A DNA stretch of 64,000 nucleotides, taken from contig JAECUM010016838.1 of assembly GCA_016617855.1 (NCBI GenBank), positions 1 to 64,000 on the forward strand. Reading direction: 5' to 3'. Below, one piece after another: positions 49,346 through 61,677 of this stretch; position 1 is the stretch's first letter; the number at the start of each line of letters is the position of its first letter. Source of the DNA: Megalonaias nervosa (lineage: Eukaryota > Mollusca > Bivalvia > Unionida > Unionidae). Both the position numbers and the translations under genes were made by a program. The notes beneath the pieces were generated by a model. That model ran no database searches. It was not told the DNA's origin and saw nothing but the letters and a program-made list of their open reading frames with translations.

Positions 49346-49363
49346 TAATAAATAAATAAATAA

Positions 49364-49407
<44 letters not shown>

Positions 49408-49410
49408 TAA
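49346..49410. repeat. AAAT and AAT repeats
   Basis: (AAAT)n then (AAT)n. Confidence 0.95.
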
Positions 49411-49601
49411 ATCTGTCAAGACCTTTTGTAACAATCTAGAAGTTCTTGACTGTCTCTTTAATACGAATCATTCTTTGTGATAAATCATCTATAGTAGTGA
49501 GAAGCGAATCTCATTCAGAGAAAGAGAAACGTTTTGAGACAAATTACAATGCTGCTTTTACAATGATAAATAAAGCATAGCTGGTCAAAATGTATTTTGT
49601 T

Positions 49602-49604
<3 letters not shown>

Positions 49605-49645
<41 letters not shown>
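49605..49645. repeat. GA microsatellite
   Basis: Pure (GA)n of about 40 bp. Confidence 0.95.
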
Positions 49646-49649
<4 letters not shown>

Positions 49650-49919
49650 TCAGTTTAAAATTTTCCGGTTTCATTGTACATATTTTGTCATGGTATATTC
49701 TTCAGTATCAATTTATTTATAACTAAATGCCTTAGGATCTTACTAACATTGAGTTTTATGAATTCTTTTAAATTACACCGAGAATACGTATCTAATTAAT
49801 TCAGTTTGCATTTCATCAGTCATCCTCTAAATTTAAGTTCAGATTTTAAAAAGCAAAACAAAACAAGAATGTTCAAGCGAATGAAGGAACAAAAAGACGT
49901 AGAAGGAGAGTGAGAGGGT

Positions 49920-49970
49920 AATGAATGAATGAATGAATGAATGCATGAATGAATGAATGAATGAATGAAA
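49920..49970. repeat. TGAA tetranucleotide repeat
   Basis: (ATGA)n with one GCATGA interruption. Confidence 0.95.
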
Positions 49971-50335
49971 AATGTACAAAAAATGACAAATAAGAACATT
50001 ACAAAATACATAAATGCACAGCAAACAAAAATAAGGAAGACAATAAATAAATGCTAGTTTTCATCACAAAAGTGACGCTTCGTTTTGCATGGGAATATTT
50101 TAATCTATAGTGAAACTAGTAAGCGAAATAAAGTTGTTAAGTGAACATTACAAAACTGACGGATGTTAATTTTCAAGTTAAGTGTTTTATTAGACTGAGC
50201 AATTAAGCGATCATCTTCTTACCGTGTTGACTTCGGATGCACGCAACATAGCTGACAATTCGCTAATTTAAGGACTGAGGCAGTAATGCAAGTCTTAATT
50301 TTAATTAACCTGCAATATTTGGTATTTTAATTAAT

Positions 50336-50436
<101 letters not shown>

Positions 50437-51568
50437 TTTTAATTAATCTGTGCTATATGGTGTTTTAATTAACCTGCCATATCTATTGTTTATCACTGTG
50501 TCTTTTAGTACACGCTGCAATTTTAAATATAAACAGAATTAGTTTATTGACAAATAAAGATAACTCGCATAGAACGACCGTCGGTTTTGTTGCACGAACG
50601 TATTTCATTTTACTGTGATGAACCATTACACAAGTATTTTGGAAACAGTGTCCTTCAAAGGTGAAAATGGAGAGAGAAATGAGTGCCAGATTTGATGGTA
50701 TATGGAAGTGTGGTCTTCTTTTTACACCTGAAGTTCTGAAAGTAAGCTGACACTGAGAGACATTATTGCCTTTTGAAGCAAATAATGATAATTACTAAAA
50801 AGAGTGGGACTTCAACAACGACGTCACGACAAGAACGGTAACTCCACTTTTCTTTATTGAATCTGAGTTGCATTTTCCTAGCGGGGTAGAAATCGATACT
50901 TAAAATAGTATTTAAACTAATGTTTGACGTTTAATAAAACAAACTAATTGTTGGATGTGTTTAATGTGATATCTTTAATGATATTTTAGCACAAATTTGG
51001 CTTCCTAACATTTGGCCAAGCTTAAACTTGAAGTAGGCCTTCTGCAACAAGGTCTTTTCAAGTCAGCTCAGTCAGTTCAAGAAACTTCATATTAGCATCA
51101 GCACCAAAGTCACAAAATTAAACAATGCTGATAAAAATAGTGATTTTCTCTGCCGAGTCTATTTAATAAAAGATTAGTCTAGTAAATAGACTATGACAAT
51201 ATACGGGTGAGAAAGTTTTGTAATCATTTACACAAGGGACATCACTCTAGTAAATAAAGCAGAAATAAGTCTCAGTAATTTAGACTGGCAAAACCATACG
51301 ACAAGTTACGATACTATGTACTTGTGTTAATTATTATTCCATGTAAAGTAATGAACACTTACTGAATTGTTGTGAGGTAGTCAGTGGGATGTTTCCCGAC
51401 CTACTGCTACCTATATATGGATAATAATAGACATGAAAAAAAACATTACAGCAAACGGTTCACATATTATGTATTGCCTTAAATTCAGTATTCCCAAGGG
51501 CAACCATTCTTATAAGTTTCTTTGAATAGTCTTGTACTTTGCAGATCTGGGAGCTAGAGAAGACTAGC

Positions 51569-51826
51569 ACGGGCGTTAGCAACGCGGGTCCGATTTGGAT
51601 CATTTTGGCGGGGCCCCCTGGATTTATGCGCACTCCCACCCTCAGTGAGAATGGCATTTGGAAATAAACTTTTAAACAAGTTTTATATGATATTGAACTT
51701 AAAAATTTCTTCCATCGCTTTAAATTACTTTCTCTATAAAGATATAGTTTTAAAAATTACTAACGCGCGGGGCCCGATAGAGCTGAGTCGGTTCGATCGG
51801 CCTAAGACCAGCCCTGAATAAGACAA
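51569..51826. mobile_element. Possible hAT-like MITE
   Basis: The right end, read inward, is CAGGGCTGGTCTTAGGCCG, and GGGGCCCC occurs internally, as in the MITE at 14,467. The left end CACGGGCGTTAG matches poorly and no clear 8-bp duplication was found. Confidence 0.3.
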
Positions 51827-52550
51827 TTTTACCAATGCATAAAATGATAATCTTTCAAGGACTGAATAACAGACATATCTCAATGTGTAGTTTCGAATAG
51901 TTCAAATACTGAATTGAAACAGGTTAATGCTAAGAACAGCACGGTTTCTAATAACCATCACATTTCTATCTTTTTCCATTTTAACACTGTTTTAAATATT
52001 TTCTAACAGTTGTTTTAAACAGCTACATTGAACAAATAAAATTATAATATCTTTTCACTGTGTATTCTTTAGTAAATACCTACTATGGGGAGGTAATTTC
52101 TTGATAAAAATGGAAGCAACCAAAGAGATATGCAAGATCAATCGCAAAAACTTTGGCATTTTCGGTTCGGCCCGAATAAACTCCGTATGTATACGCCAGA
52201 TTGATTTCCCAATAAAAAAGGGTAAACAGCACTAAATTCTTACGCAAAAAAGTAGCACGAAGCTACGATGTTTTTTTTTTTTTTAAAACGTCTATGGACT
52301 AAATAACAGATCAATTCAACATATTCAAGCTTTAAAATATGTCGTTAACTGAAGCAATTTTTCACTCTTGTAATTGGATAAATACCGTAGGGTTTACAAA
52401 AACAGTGACTCAGTATTTTCTCGCTTGATTCCATTCTCCTTCATGAAATAAATTTGAAATGGTTTCCACTGAAAAAGCCGGGTATGCTTTGATTGTCGTC
52501 GCCGAGTGCAAATGTTTGCCTCACTTTCTCTTTATTCATACGAAAAGACG

Positions 52551-52665
52551 CTTGATAGCTCGGTGACATGAAGTACTTCTAAGCAGAAGTATCAGGTTCG
52601 GTTCCCATTCCAGGCCTGGCCGGCTACCGTTTTGTTTCTTTGCCCAAGACACTGACTCTCCTCTA
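52551..52665 (+). mobile_element. tRNA-SINE remnant
   Basis: TGATAGCTCGGTGACATG and CAGGTTCGGTTCCCATTCC resemble box A and box B. TTTCTTTGCCCAAGACACTG downstream is a common post-tRNA SINE segment. The tail is not recognisable. Confidence 0.6.
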
Positions 52666-53920
52666 ACAACAAAACTAATCAAAGCATTGAGAAAAACACA
52701 CTTTAAGGAAGCTTTAGACCAACCAAGGCCTAGAAGCAAAGTACTTTTAAGCAGGATTAGACAAATTAAACCGGATGTTATCAAGTGTCTTTGGTGCACA
52801 CCAGTAATCTCTGGTCCACATTTTCATCTGACTATGACGGACCATTTCAAATTGTCAAAAAAATCACGAGAAAAAGAAAACTTATTTGAAATGACATCAC
52901 GACAGCGAAACCATCTAGCACCAGGGTGATACTGAGTGGCATTTTGGGATACATTCAAATGATATTTTTTTTTTCTTTTATCCAAGGCCCATTATTTCGT
53001 CCAAACGGATTTTAGTATATATTACATGGACATACATAATCCCCCGCATAGCAAAATCAGATTTATCTCGGATGTGTGATTCCTTTCGCAAAGGTTTATC
53101 CCCTGACACTTTTAATTACAATTAAAAATTATTGAGCAAAATGATTAATATTTTAGACATAGAAAATATTGGGGGATAGTAATAAAATTTGAAATACAAA
53201 CTGTGTTAGTGTCACAAATATAAGCTTCAAGTGTGGGTGCTATGCTACCCCCCACCAAAAAAAGAATTATATCAATTAATCAATGGTTACTCAAACTTCT
53301 AAGCGACAAAAGGATGAATTAAATAATTAATACTAATAAACTTAGATTAAAAATAGTTTACCTCAGTAATCCATGGCTAGCAATATTCCTTGCCACGCAG
53401 GGGAAGTATACACAATGAAATGAGAGATTTGCATCGGATTTAAGATTCTAACTTTCCAACTTGGTATGTAAATGTTGAGGAGCTTTGCAACGCCCAATGC
53501 CTAGCAATCCTTAATTGCATTATTACACTAGTGTTTGCGATGTCAACAGGCTTTTGTTGAACTGTAGACGTCCATGAAATCGACTTCTCTTTACGATGTT
53601 TAACATATGGCATTTGTTTGACAAATTACTTGAGCAGGTCAAGCGAAAAGGATTATGACCCGAAAGTCATCGATCGATCTTGTTTGTATTTAATACCCTA
53701 ATTCCTTTTGAAACAGATGGAGATTTCTTGCGGTAAGAACCCTGGAATACTTTTTTTTATTATTAGATGGATTTCATAAGACAACTTCGTTTTCCTTTCC
53801 TGCATGGATTATTTCCCTTAATTTAATATATTTTTAAAAAAATCGTATACAAACAAGAGGAACAACTGTGTATCTTGAGGAAAAAAGCTTCGTGTTTGTG
53901 GCTGTGAAAAAAAAATGTTG
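52666..53920. other. Intergenic sequence, nothing recognised
   Basis: A small frame at 52,687-52,929 has no coding landmarks. No other signal. Confidence 0.45.
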
Positions 53921-54162
53921 TTATGGGGTTTAACGCCATTTTTCTGCACAAGATAGGCTATAAATGGCGGCCAGTATAAATGGTGGAGGAAAAACCCGGG
54001 AAAACTTCGGAAAGAACCACCGACCCACGAGAAGCTACTGGCGAGATTTCTCACATACCCACATTGGCCTAGCCCGAGACTCGAACCCACGCAGAGAGAG
54101 GTGAGATGGCAGTGATCCGTAACGGTGAGCACTTTAGACGACTAGGCCACTGGGGGACCCGT
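53921..54162 (-). mobile_element. tRNA-derived SINE, family 2, copy 2
   Basis: The minus strand reads CAGTGGCCTAGTCGTCTAAA (box A-like), GTGGGTTCGAGTCTCGG (box B), GCCAGTAGCTTCTCGTGGG, GTTTTCCCGGGTTTTTCCTC, ACTGGCCGCCATTTATAG and TGCAGAAAAATGGCGTTAAA. The copy ends near a run of T's on its own strand. It is better preserved than the copy at 2,406. Confidence 0.82.
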
Positions 54163-55126
54163 GTAAAAATGTGAAAAAAACTTGAAATCATTTGGTTTAA
54201 AACTTTTCAGGATGTAGGATATACTGTTACTGAGTTGACATTAAGTAAGGAAACTGGTCAAATATTTTTGTGACCCATGATTTGATCTTTATAAAGCGTC
54301 TTATTTATTCATATTCCATACAAATGAAAATACTTGATTTATAAACCAGGTGGATAAATCACATTGTAGTTCAGACAGATAGCATTATGTTGTTTTTATG
54401 TCTAACCATTATGATGGCATGTAAGCTCTACTAATTGCATTGAAACAAAATTGCACATGGTACACACATATTGCAGAATAATGCAACATCTAGATTTTCA
54501 CACATTCTTAGAACTAATTACATGTTTTAATTCATTTATCACGGTCTTGAGAGTCTCTCAAATTGCATCACATGTGAAATTTATCTTAATTTTTCATCTG
54601 AGACAAAGAAATCAGTAGATATATCCATCTATCTATCCATCCATCCATACGTACGTACGTACGTACTTATACATACACATACATATACATACATACATGC
54701 ATACATATATACATATAGACATACATACATTCAGAACATAGCGTTAATATTAACATAACATAACATAACACATCATACCAATAATTGACATATCGCTAGA
54801 GCAGAGATAACCACACCTACTCATTTGCATTGCATATAATATCAAATCAAATTTAATGATGTTAAAACTTACCCCATGTTAATTTTTTTTCATTACATAC
54901 TAAATATTACATGAAAATTTAAAAAAAAATATTGAAGTCATGACAACTTGAATTTGCATATAATATATGGTGGCAGTCGGTTAGGTGATAATTTGAATTA
55001 GTATATGATATGTAATGCCAAAAGGTTGTGTGAGAATCGTGCAATAAGTTTTGCTTTCCCCTAATTTTATTGAACTTATGACGTATCCTTGACCTCGATA
55101 ACCAAACTTAACATCTAATAGAATTA
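54163..55126. other. Intergenic sequence with simple repeats
   Basis: ATCC/ACGT/ATAC repeats at 54,636 and a CATAACATAA run near 54,750; no gene signal. Confidence 0.45.
54636..54735. repeat. ACGT/ATAC repeats
   Basis: (ATCC)n, (ACGT)n and (ATAC)n runs with interruptions. Confidence 0.9.
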
Positions 55127-55400
55127 ACTACATATGGGTGACATAGCCATGTTGAAATCTGGCAGAATTAACTGTATACGGGTGACTTACCCATGTTGAA
55201 ATCTGGCAGGTTTGAACATGGGTACGTCACCCATGTACAATTAATTAATTGTATATGGGTGACTTACCATTGTTAAAATCCGACAGATTTAACTGTATAT
55301 GGGTGACATACTCATGTTCAAATCTGACAAAATTAATTGTATATGGTGACGTACCCATGTTCAAACCTTGCGGAGTTAACTGTATATGGGTGATCTGCAG
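55127..55400. repeat. About 44-bp tandem array with one inverted unit
   Basis: Units have the form TGTATATGGGTGACTTACC, CATGTTGAAATCTGGCAGA. One unit (55,211-55,245: TTTGAACATGGGTACGTCAC...) is in the opposite orientation and meets its neighbour at AATTAATTAATT. Confidence 0.9.
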
Positions 55401-56201
55401 ATGTTGTGAATTAAAGAAACATCATATGCAAAAGGACTTAAAACCATTAAAATCTCATTCCGATTGCAAATAGAACTATAGCTCAAAAGATGAATTCACT
55501 TTACCAGAATCTGAAGAGTTCCTGTCAACATCTCACACATAGCTTTAATTATTGCTTTTTTCTAAGCTCATAAGAGAAGCAGCTAAAAAAAGAAAACAAA
55601 TAGAAAGTCAAACACGTGTCGTTTGCCATGTTGTTGGCACATGGGTTGTGCTTTAATATGCAAGGTTTTATTAACTGAAAGCTGTTATTCACATACTTTA
55701 CTTTTCCTGGAAGACTTCGTCCCAAACGTAGAAAACATTCAACATAAACACTATAACCGTTTATCGAAAATAATAATCTATCGCTTGGTAGAGTGAATTT
55801 TCCGACCAATTTTCAATTATTTGAATTAATCCTCACCTCACACGACTGGAATAAAAAATTTGTGGCTGTTTCATGCCAGGTGAAAAAGCCTCTCCCCCCC
55901 CCCCCAGTTCGTGAGTAGGCTTTTATTACATTTGCCAAACAAATATACGTAGCATATTAACAAGCTGGGGACAGCGATACAGAGAAGAGACCTTACAGCG
56001 GTCGATAAAGCCCTACAAATAAATGTACTTGTGTAGTTATTTGCTACTAATTTACTCTGAAGGTATTAAGAAAGGATATTAAAAATATGGTGATTATGGC
56101 AAAACTTATCAGCAGTTTCAAAGAAGAGGTTGTATTTTCTATTTTATTTGGCAATGTTAGACTCTGCTAGTTTTGAGGGAAGAGAAATATTTTCCATCCA
56201 T

Positions 56202-56203
<2 letters not shown>

Positions 56204-56267
<64 letters not shown>
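56204..56267. repeat. GA microsatellite
   Basis: Pure (GA)n of about 62 bp. Confidence 0.95.
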
Positions 56268-56269
<2 letters not shown>

Positions 56270-56599
56270 GACTTGCTGCAGTTGTAAACTTTCCGCTGCT
56301 CGCGCTTCTGCACCTCTCCAATTCTCTTCCGTTCCAATTTAATAGAAATAATTACTCGTCAATCACTTTCAGATAACACTAATTTTAACTCTCTAGCTTA
56401 AATTTCAAATTTGATTATTGGGTTTTGAAAGGGCAAACGTCATGCATTTTAAGCTAGTTCGTGATTTAATGTACTTTCCAGGAGAAATAAATTTGATAAT
56501 TCACTGTGAATTATCGATTTTTTTTTTCATTCAAGACATTTTTGCGGTGGATATCGATGACATTGTAAAAAAAACCCATTTCACCCGCCATGTTCTCCA

Positions 56600-56670
56600 T
56601 CGCTTGGTGCAGTGGTAGCAAGATGGCTTGCCATGGAAGAATACCATGTTCGAATTCTACTGTGAATACA
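56600..56670 (+). mobile_element. tRNA-like SINE head remnant
   Basis: TCGCTTGGTGCAGTGGTAGC (box A-like) and CATGTTCGAATTCTAC (box B-like) lie about 35 bp apart. The sequence does not close into a convincing tRNA, so a SINE head is preferred. Confidence 0.45.
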
Positions 56671-57217
56671 TATTGTTTTTCAAACTATGTGCTTTCTGAC
56701 AATGAATTAAGAAAGAGAATTATGTTACTGCTTATATTTCCTGCGCAAATGTACACAAAACATAGCAGAGCATTAACACTAAACAGCAGGGACTGCCGTA
56801 AGAAATCTGCTTCTTCACTCCGTTATACACTTTGGTAGCGAACACGTTTTGGTATCAAATAAAACAATTTCTTTTTCAGAGTAAACAACTGATATAATTT
56901 ATTTTATAGGTGAAAAATCAAGTATTTACATCTGCTCGGTGAAATATATATGTCATTCACTGGATACAATTTATTATCCTCCATTTATTTTTACTTGCCT
57001 TTACCCCCAATCTGAATAAAATTTATTTTTTGAAAAATCATTTATTTACAAAAGATGCCATCTAAACGGAATATCCAAGGATACTCAATACAGTATGTAT
57101 TTTACTTTTGGTAGAATAAAACCATTTGACAAATCCGTGTCAAAAGAAGAAACAAGTTGCACAAAACGCTAAATATGATATCCAAGAGAAAAACTTCTTG
57201 ACTCCTACATGTCTGAA

Positions 57218-57275
57218 GGACGGGGGGTGGGGGTGGGGGTGGATCTACAAATAAACAAACAAACAAACAAACAAG
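57218..57275. repeat. G-rich run and CAAA repeat
   Basis: GGGGGGTGGGGGTGGGGGTGG (four G tracts) followed by (CAAA)n. Confidence 0.9.
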
Positions 57276-57919
57276 AAAAAAGAAAATAGAAAAAAGAAAG
57301 AAGATCCCCCCCCCCAAAAAAAAGGTCTTCAAACGTGTAAACCAAATGTCTATTTTTACTGTAGTTGGTCCAACTGAGAATCAAAATGTTTTGATTTAAT
57401 TCCAGGCAGGGAACACAGAACAAATATAGGGAAAAAAGAATTTGAAGAAAATATTTTTGGAAATGTGATATTAATTATTACTTCCTTCATTTTATGCTGA
57501 ATGTTATCCAGACCAGGTTCTTAGGAAGAAAAATAACGGAACATTCTCGCTCAAGTTTTTTCGAAAATTACACAACGAGATAAGCGTGGAGTATAATTTT
57601 TAAGGACAAGGTTGATATTGTATGTGTACACAAAATACAGCTCATTATCGGTGGAAAACGTAATTGACATAGACACTAAAATAAAAGAAAACAAAGAAAA
57701 ATAAAACGAAAAAGGCAAAAGAAAAGAAAATGAATTTGTGATGATTGATTTATACAAAATATTGACACAGATGAATTTAATTTTACGTCCAGGACTCTAG
57801 TAACTAATCTTTGATGATATACTTCATAATACCCACTTCCTGTGGCTTTATTAGATTAAAATACCTCATAATTCAAAAAGTGGAGAAGATTACTTGTCTT
57901 TAACTGATGAATAAATCGG

Positions 57920-58528
57920 CAAGAACTCATAGAAAGCAATGGGATTTTCACTAGCCATGCGAAATCTATCAATAGAAGAACTCATAGAATACAATGATTT
58001 TCGTTAGTCCTGCGTAATCTATCAAACAAAAGAACTCATAGAAAGCAATGTGATTTTCGTTAGTCCTGCGTAATCTATCAAACAAAAGAACTCATAGAAA
58101 GCAATGTAATTTTCATTAGTCTTGAGTAATCTTTCAATGGAAGAACTCGTAGAAAGTAATGTGATTTTCACAAGCCATGCGAAATCTATCACCAAAAGAA
58201 CTCGTAGAAAGCAACGTGATTTATAATTAGTCTTGCGTAATCTATCAACAAAAGAACTCATTGGCCAAAGCAACGTGATTTTCACCAGTCCTGTGTAATC
58301 TATCAACAGAAGAACTGATAGAAAGCAATGTAATTTTCATTAGTCCTGCGTAATCTATCAGTAGAAGAACTCGTAGAAAACAGTGTGATTCTCAATAGTC
58401 CACAGTAATCTATCAATAGAAGAAGTGAGAGAAAGGAATGTGATTTTCACTAGTCCTGCGTAATATATCAATAGAAGAACTCATAGAAAGCAGAGTGATT
58501 ATCATTAGTCCTGCGTAATCTAGCAATA
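57920..58528. repeat. 56-bp tandem array, about 11 units
   Basis: Units contain AGAACTCATAGAAAGCAATG, TGATTTTC(A/G)TTAGTCCTGC and GTAATCTATCAA. Divergence between units is modest. Two flavours (CTAGCCATGCGAAATC and TTAGTCCTGCGTAATC) are mixed. Confidence 0.95.
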
Positions 58529-59571
58529 TGCTCTACATCAAGGATAAAGTGACCAGAACGAAAGTATTGCTTTTGCAAATTGCAGCCTTCAATCTACGAT
58601 GCAGGAAAGTTGATTAATTAAAACAATGATTAATTGGAACACTAGGTTTCGAAAGCGAGCTACAAAATGATGTATATAACATCATTTAAAATGTTTAACT
58701 CATTAAGACACCCAAGTCATTGACGCCAGAAAAATGATAGCTTCATTATTTGTAAAAGTGTTTCGTTTCATAAAAAAATAAAATGTTTGTACTTGGATGG
58801 TTGGTTGGTTAGTGGGGAGGAAGTGTAAGGTATTGTTCCTGGTGTAATTCAAATCTCATACTCCACGGTTTTGATTTCATTCTTACTATATGTAGATGTG
58901 TAATCTCAGAATTACCGCTCCATGTTGTGATCCGATTTCATTTACTACTAATGTTAATATATCGTTGTCCATATTTTATCTTTTCCCTCTTGTTAAGTGA
59001 TGGGATTAGGGTGGTAGATACGATTGTAGGATTTGTTGTTAAACCTCACCTGCAACAACCTAAAGTAACGAGATCAATGACAATAACGCGAAAACTATGT
59101 TGCGCCATTTCATGATGCAAGTGAGAGGGAACCAATGGAAGAAATAAAGAAGATAACCATGTCAAAATGATGCAATTAAACGGCAAATTTCAAAGTCAAA
59201 TATGGGTCTAAACTAAACAAAGATTTGCCGGGAAACATCAGAAATAAAACCGCTGCCTGATCTTGATGTCCTTAACATACAGATGATGTGTACGGGGTTT
59301 TTTTGGTAGATAAAAAAAGAAATATTTCTCTTGTGAAATGGAATTATTGTCGAGTAGATTTTCTTTCCAATACATGTCCTTCAATGCAAAAATCCTCATT
59401 TGCACCGTTTTATTTCTTCATTCGGTGTCAATGCCATTAACGGCTGCCTTACTACATAGATAGAAAGAACTTCCGAAATTTTACAATAGATTTTGGACAA
59501 CGACTTTTTACAAATTTATATTGTACATATGATGCTTTAAGTTGTGTATTTTGTCTATAATGGAATGTCCC
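58529..59571. other. Intergenic sequence, nothing recognised
   Basis: No coding frame with landmarks between the 56-bp array and the LINE fragment. Confidence 0.45.
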
Positions 59572-60142
59572 CCTTTACATCAACTTCATTGACTTCAAGA
59601 AGGCATTTGACAGACTTCATCGCGATAGTCTATGGAAGAGTCTTAGAACCTATTAAATATCACTTAAGATAGTTAACTCATTATGAAGTTTTACGAGCCC
59701 TTCGAATGCAGCGTTATCCTTAACAACACTCTTATCGACTCATTCAAAGTGAAGTCTGGTGTTAGGCAAGGTTGCGTCCTCTCTCCTATTCTGTTCCTCG
59801 TCACCATCTACTGGATAATGCGTCAAACAACATCTGACCATGCCAGAGGGATTCAGTGGACACTTTTTCCACACCTTGAAAATATGGACATTGCTGATGA
59901 TCTGGCTGTCATTTCATCAAGGCAGTCTCATCTTCAAGAACGGATATCCAAGGTAGCCCTCAAATGGACACCAGCTGGTAGGCGCAAATGCGGAAGGCAA
60001 AATATAACATGCCGAAGAAAAGTGATGACCGAACTGGAGGAGATAGGACTTTCCTTGGGCGAGGCACAAACCATTGCTCAAGATAGACCTAGATGGCGAA
60101 ATATTGTTGCAGCCTTATGTCCCAGACGGGACGAAGAGGACT

Positions 60143-60186
<44 letters not shown>

Positions 60187-60199
60187 GTACTACTACTAT
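59572..60199 (+). pseudogene. LINE 3' fragment with internal deletion
   Basis: It starts in RT motif A (INFIDFKKAFDRLHRDSLW), meets a stop and a 1-nt shift near 59,656-59,682, then is open: FYEPFECSVILNNTLIDSF, motif B GVRQGCVLSPILF and DIADDLAVIS at the catalytic site. After SHLQERISKVA it jumps directly to LKWTPAGRRKCGRQNITCRR and LGEAQTIAQDRPRWRNIVAA, which belong near the C-terminus. About 200 or more residues are therefore missing, in frame. The tail is a (CTA)n repeat. Confidence 0.82.
60146..60199. repeat. CTA tail of LINE fragment
   Basis: (CTA)n at the 3' end of the LINE fragment that starts at 59,572. Confidence 0.9.
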
Positions 60200-61677
60200 A
60201 ATAGGAAGCTGTGGTGGGTCAGTGTTCATGCTGTACCTTCAGACCAGCCTGGGTCAGCTACCGTGGTGAGTAACTGAGAAAGGCTCTGTACTCCCATTGA
60301 GTCAGAACAAGCATGAAACAAATCTAAAATTAATAATGACGACAGCGATGATAAGCCTATGAGTATGAAACAATGAATTATTACAAGTATTCAAATTGTA
60401 TTGCCTAGAGCTAGGAGGGGCTAAACAAATGTAAATTTGGTAATGAGAGAACGAATGTATTTTCTTAACAGACAACAGTCGCAATATTTCGTTGTAACGT
60501 TAACATATAGACTTGTTTAATATACATCGGGATGCGAGATAAATCTTCTTAAAAACAGACCTAATGGGAACCAGGTAAAGAATCTCAAGTTAATAGTTTC
60601 GGAATGGCTAACATATTAGTCAATAATAATAAAAATAATAATGATAATAATAATAATAATAATTTCTAAACATATCCTTTAAATGGGAAATTATGTTGAT
60701 ATTGAAAGAAACAATGTTAATGCGGAGAGAATTTTGGGGGAATTTATACGTGCTCACCACTTGCCTATATTTTCAAATCTACAATAGTAGAGAATCATAA
60801 CCTATAAGACATTTTTTAATCGAAAATACCAGTAGCTTACATGCAACGAATACACAACTTTGACAAATTCAGCCCCACCCCTAAACCTGTCAATCAGTAG
60901 AGGAATAAGTATAGAAATTGTTTATCTCTGGTAGGTGATATTGACTGATTCCAATCTATATCAGAATTTGTGTAAGCCAGATGGTAATAAATAAAAGAAA
61001 AAGAAATTGAAGTAAGGATGGATGTTACATTTATCGTACAAAAGAGATTGTGTACAGAATATGATTGGAACGAAATTGAACTTTCGTGTTTATCAGCAAT
61101 GTTAAGAATGTTCCATCCTTAGACAGCCATACGACGAACAAACTCCTGACAGAAAAAGTAATTTACGCACTAATTACACTATTTTAGCTTAGCAAACATC
61201 ATGGCCTCTAAATTACCGATTTCAGCAGTACTGTCATTTTATTTATGGAGTATATGATGACGGAAAATTCCAGCGATAAACAGTTAGGAAGTTTGTCTGG
61301 AAATGAACTAGCGAGTTACAAATTTTGTAATGGTTGCAATAAATAAATAAATAAATTTATTGTATACTTAAGTGTGAAAAATATAGACTTATTGGCGAAA
61401 TATTTTTCATATTTGTTTTCTTTCCTGTATTTTCACATGTGAAAAATATATCCTTGTATTTTCACATGTGAATAATAAAATAACCCATCATGCTATGCGA
61501 TGCTTGATTGTGTATGCCTACAAAAGTTGTACCTACAACAACAAAAACGAGTACTTTGTGAGCTAGAACAAATAAATAGAAACTACCTTACATTCAGACA
61601 TGGAAGTTAATATCATTAATCCTGGCTTGCAAAGGATGTGACGTCAAAGATGTTTCTATACAGCGATCAAATAAGTG
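60200..61677. other. Sequence upstream of the putative membrane-protein gene
   Basis: GTGAAAAATATA/TTTTCACATGTGAA motifs recur near 61,371-61,470. ttctatacag at 61,652-61,661 could be an acceptor for the coding exon. No TATA box or promoter could be assigned. Confidence 0.4.
60625..60662. repeat. AAT repeat
   Basis: Interrupted (AAT)n. Confidence 0.9.

Larger units (their letters stand above)
55401..57919. other. Intergenic sequence with simple repeats
   Basis: Contains the GA repeat, the SINE head at 56,600, poly-C at 55,892 and the G-rich/CAAA block at 57,218. No gene supported. Confidence 0.45.

Noticed and set aside
49820..50024. IHSFIHSFIHS frames
   Set aside because: Translation of the TGAA repeat on the minus strand.
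58022..58306. 94-codon minus-strand frame with repeated YKSRCFLRVLL-type segments
   Set aside because: It lies within the 56-bp tandem array and changes frame with it.
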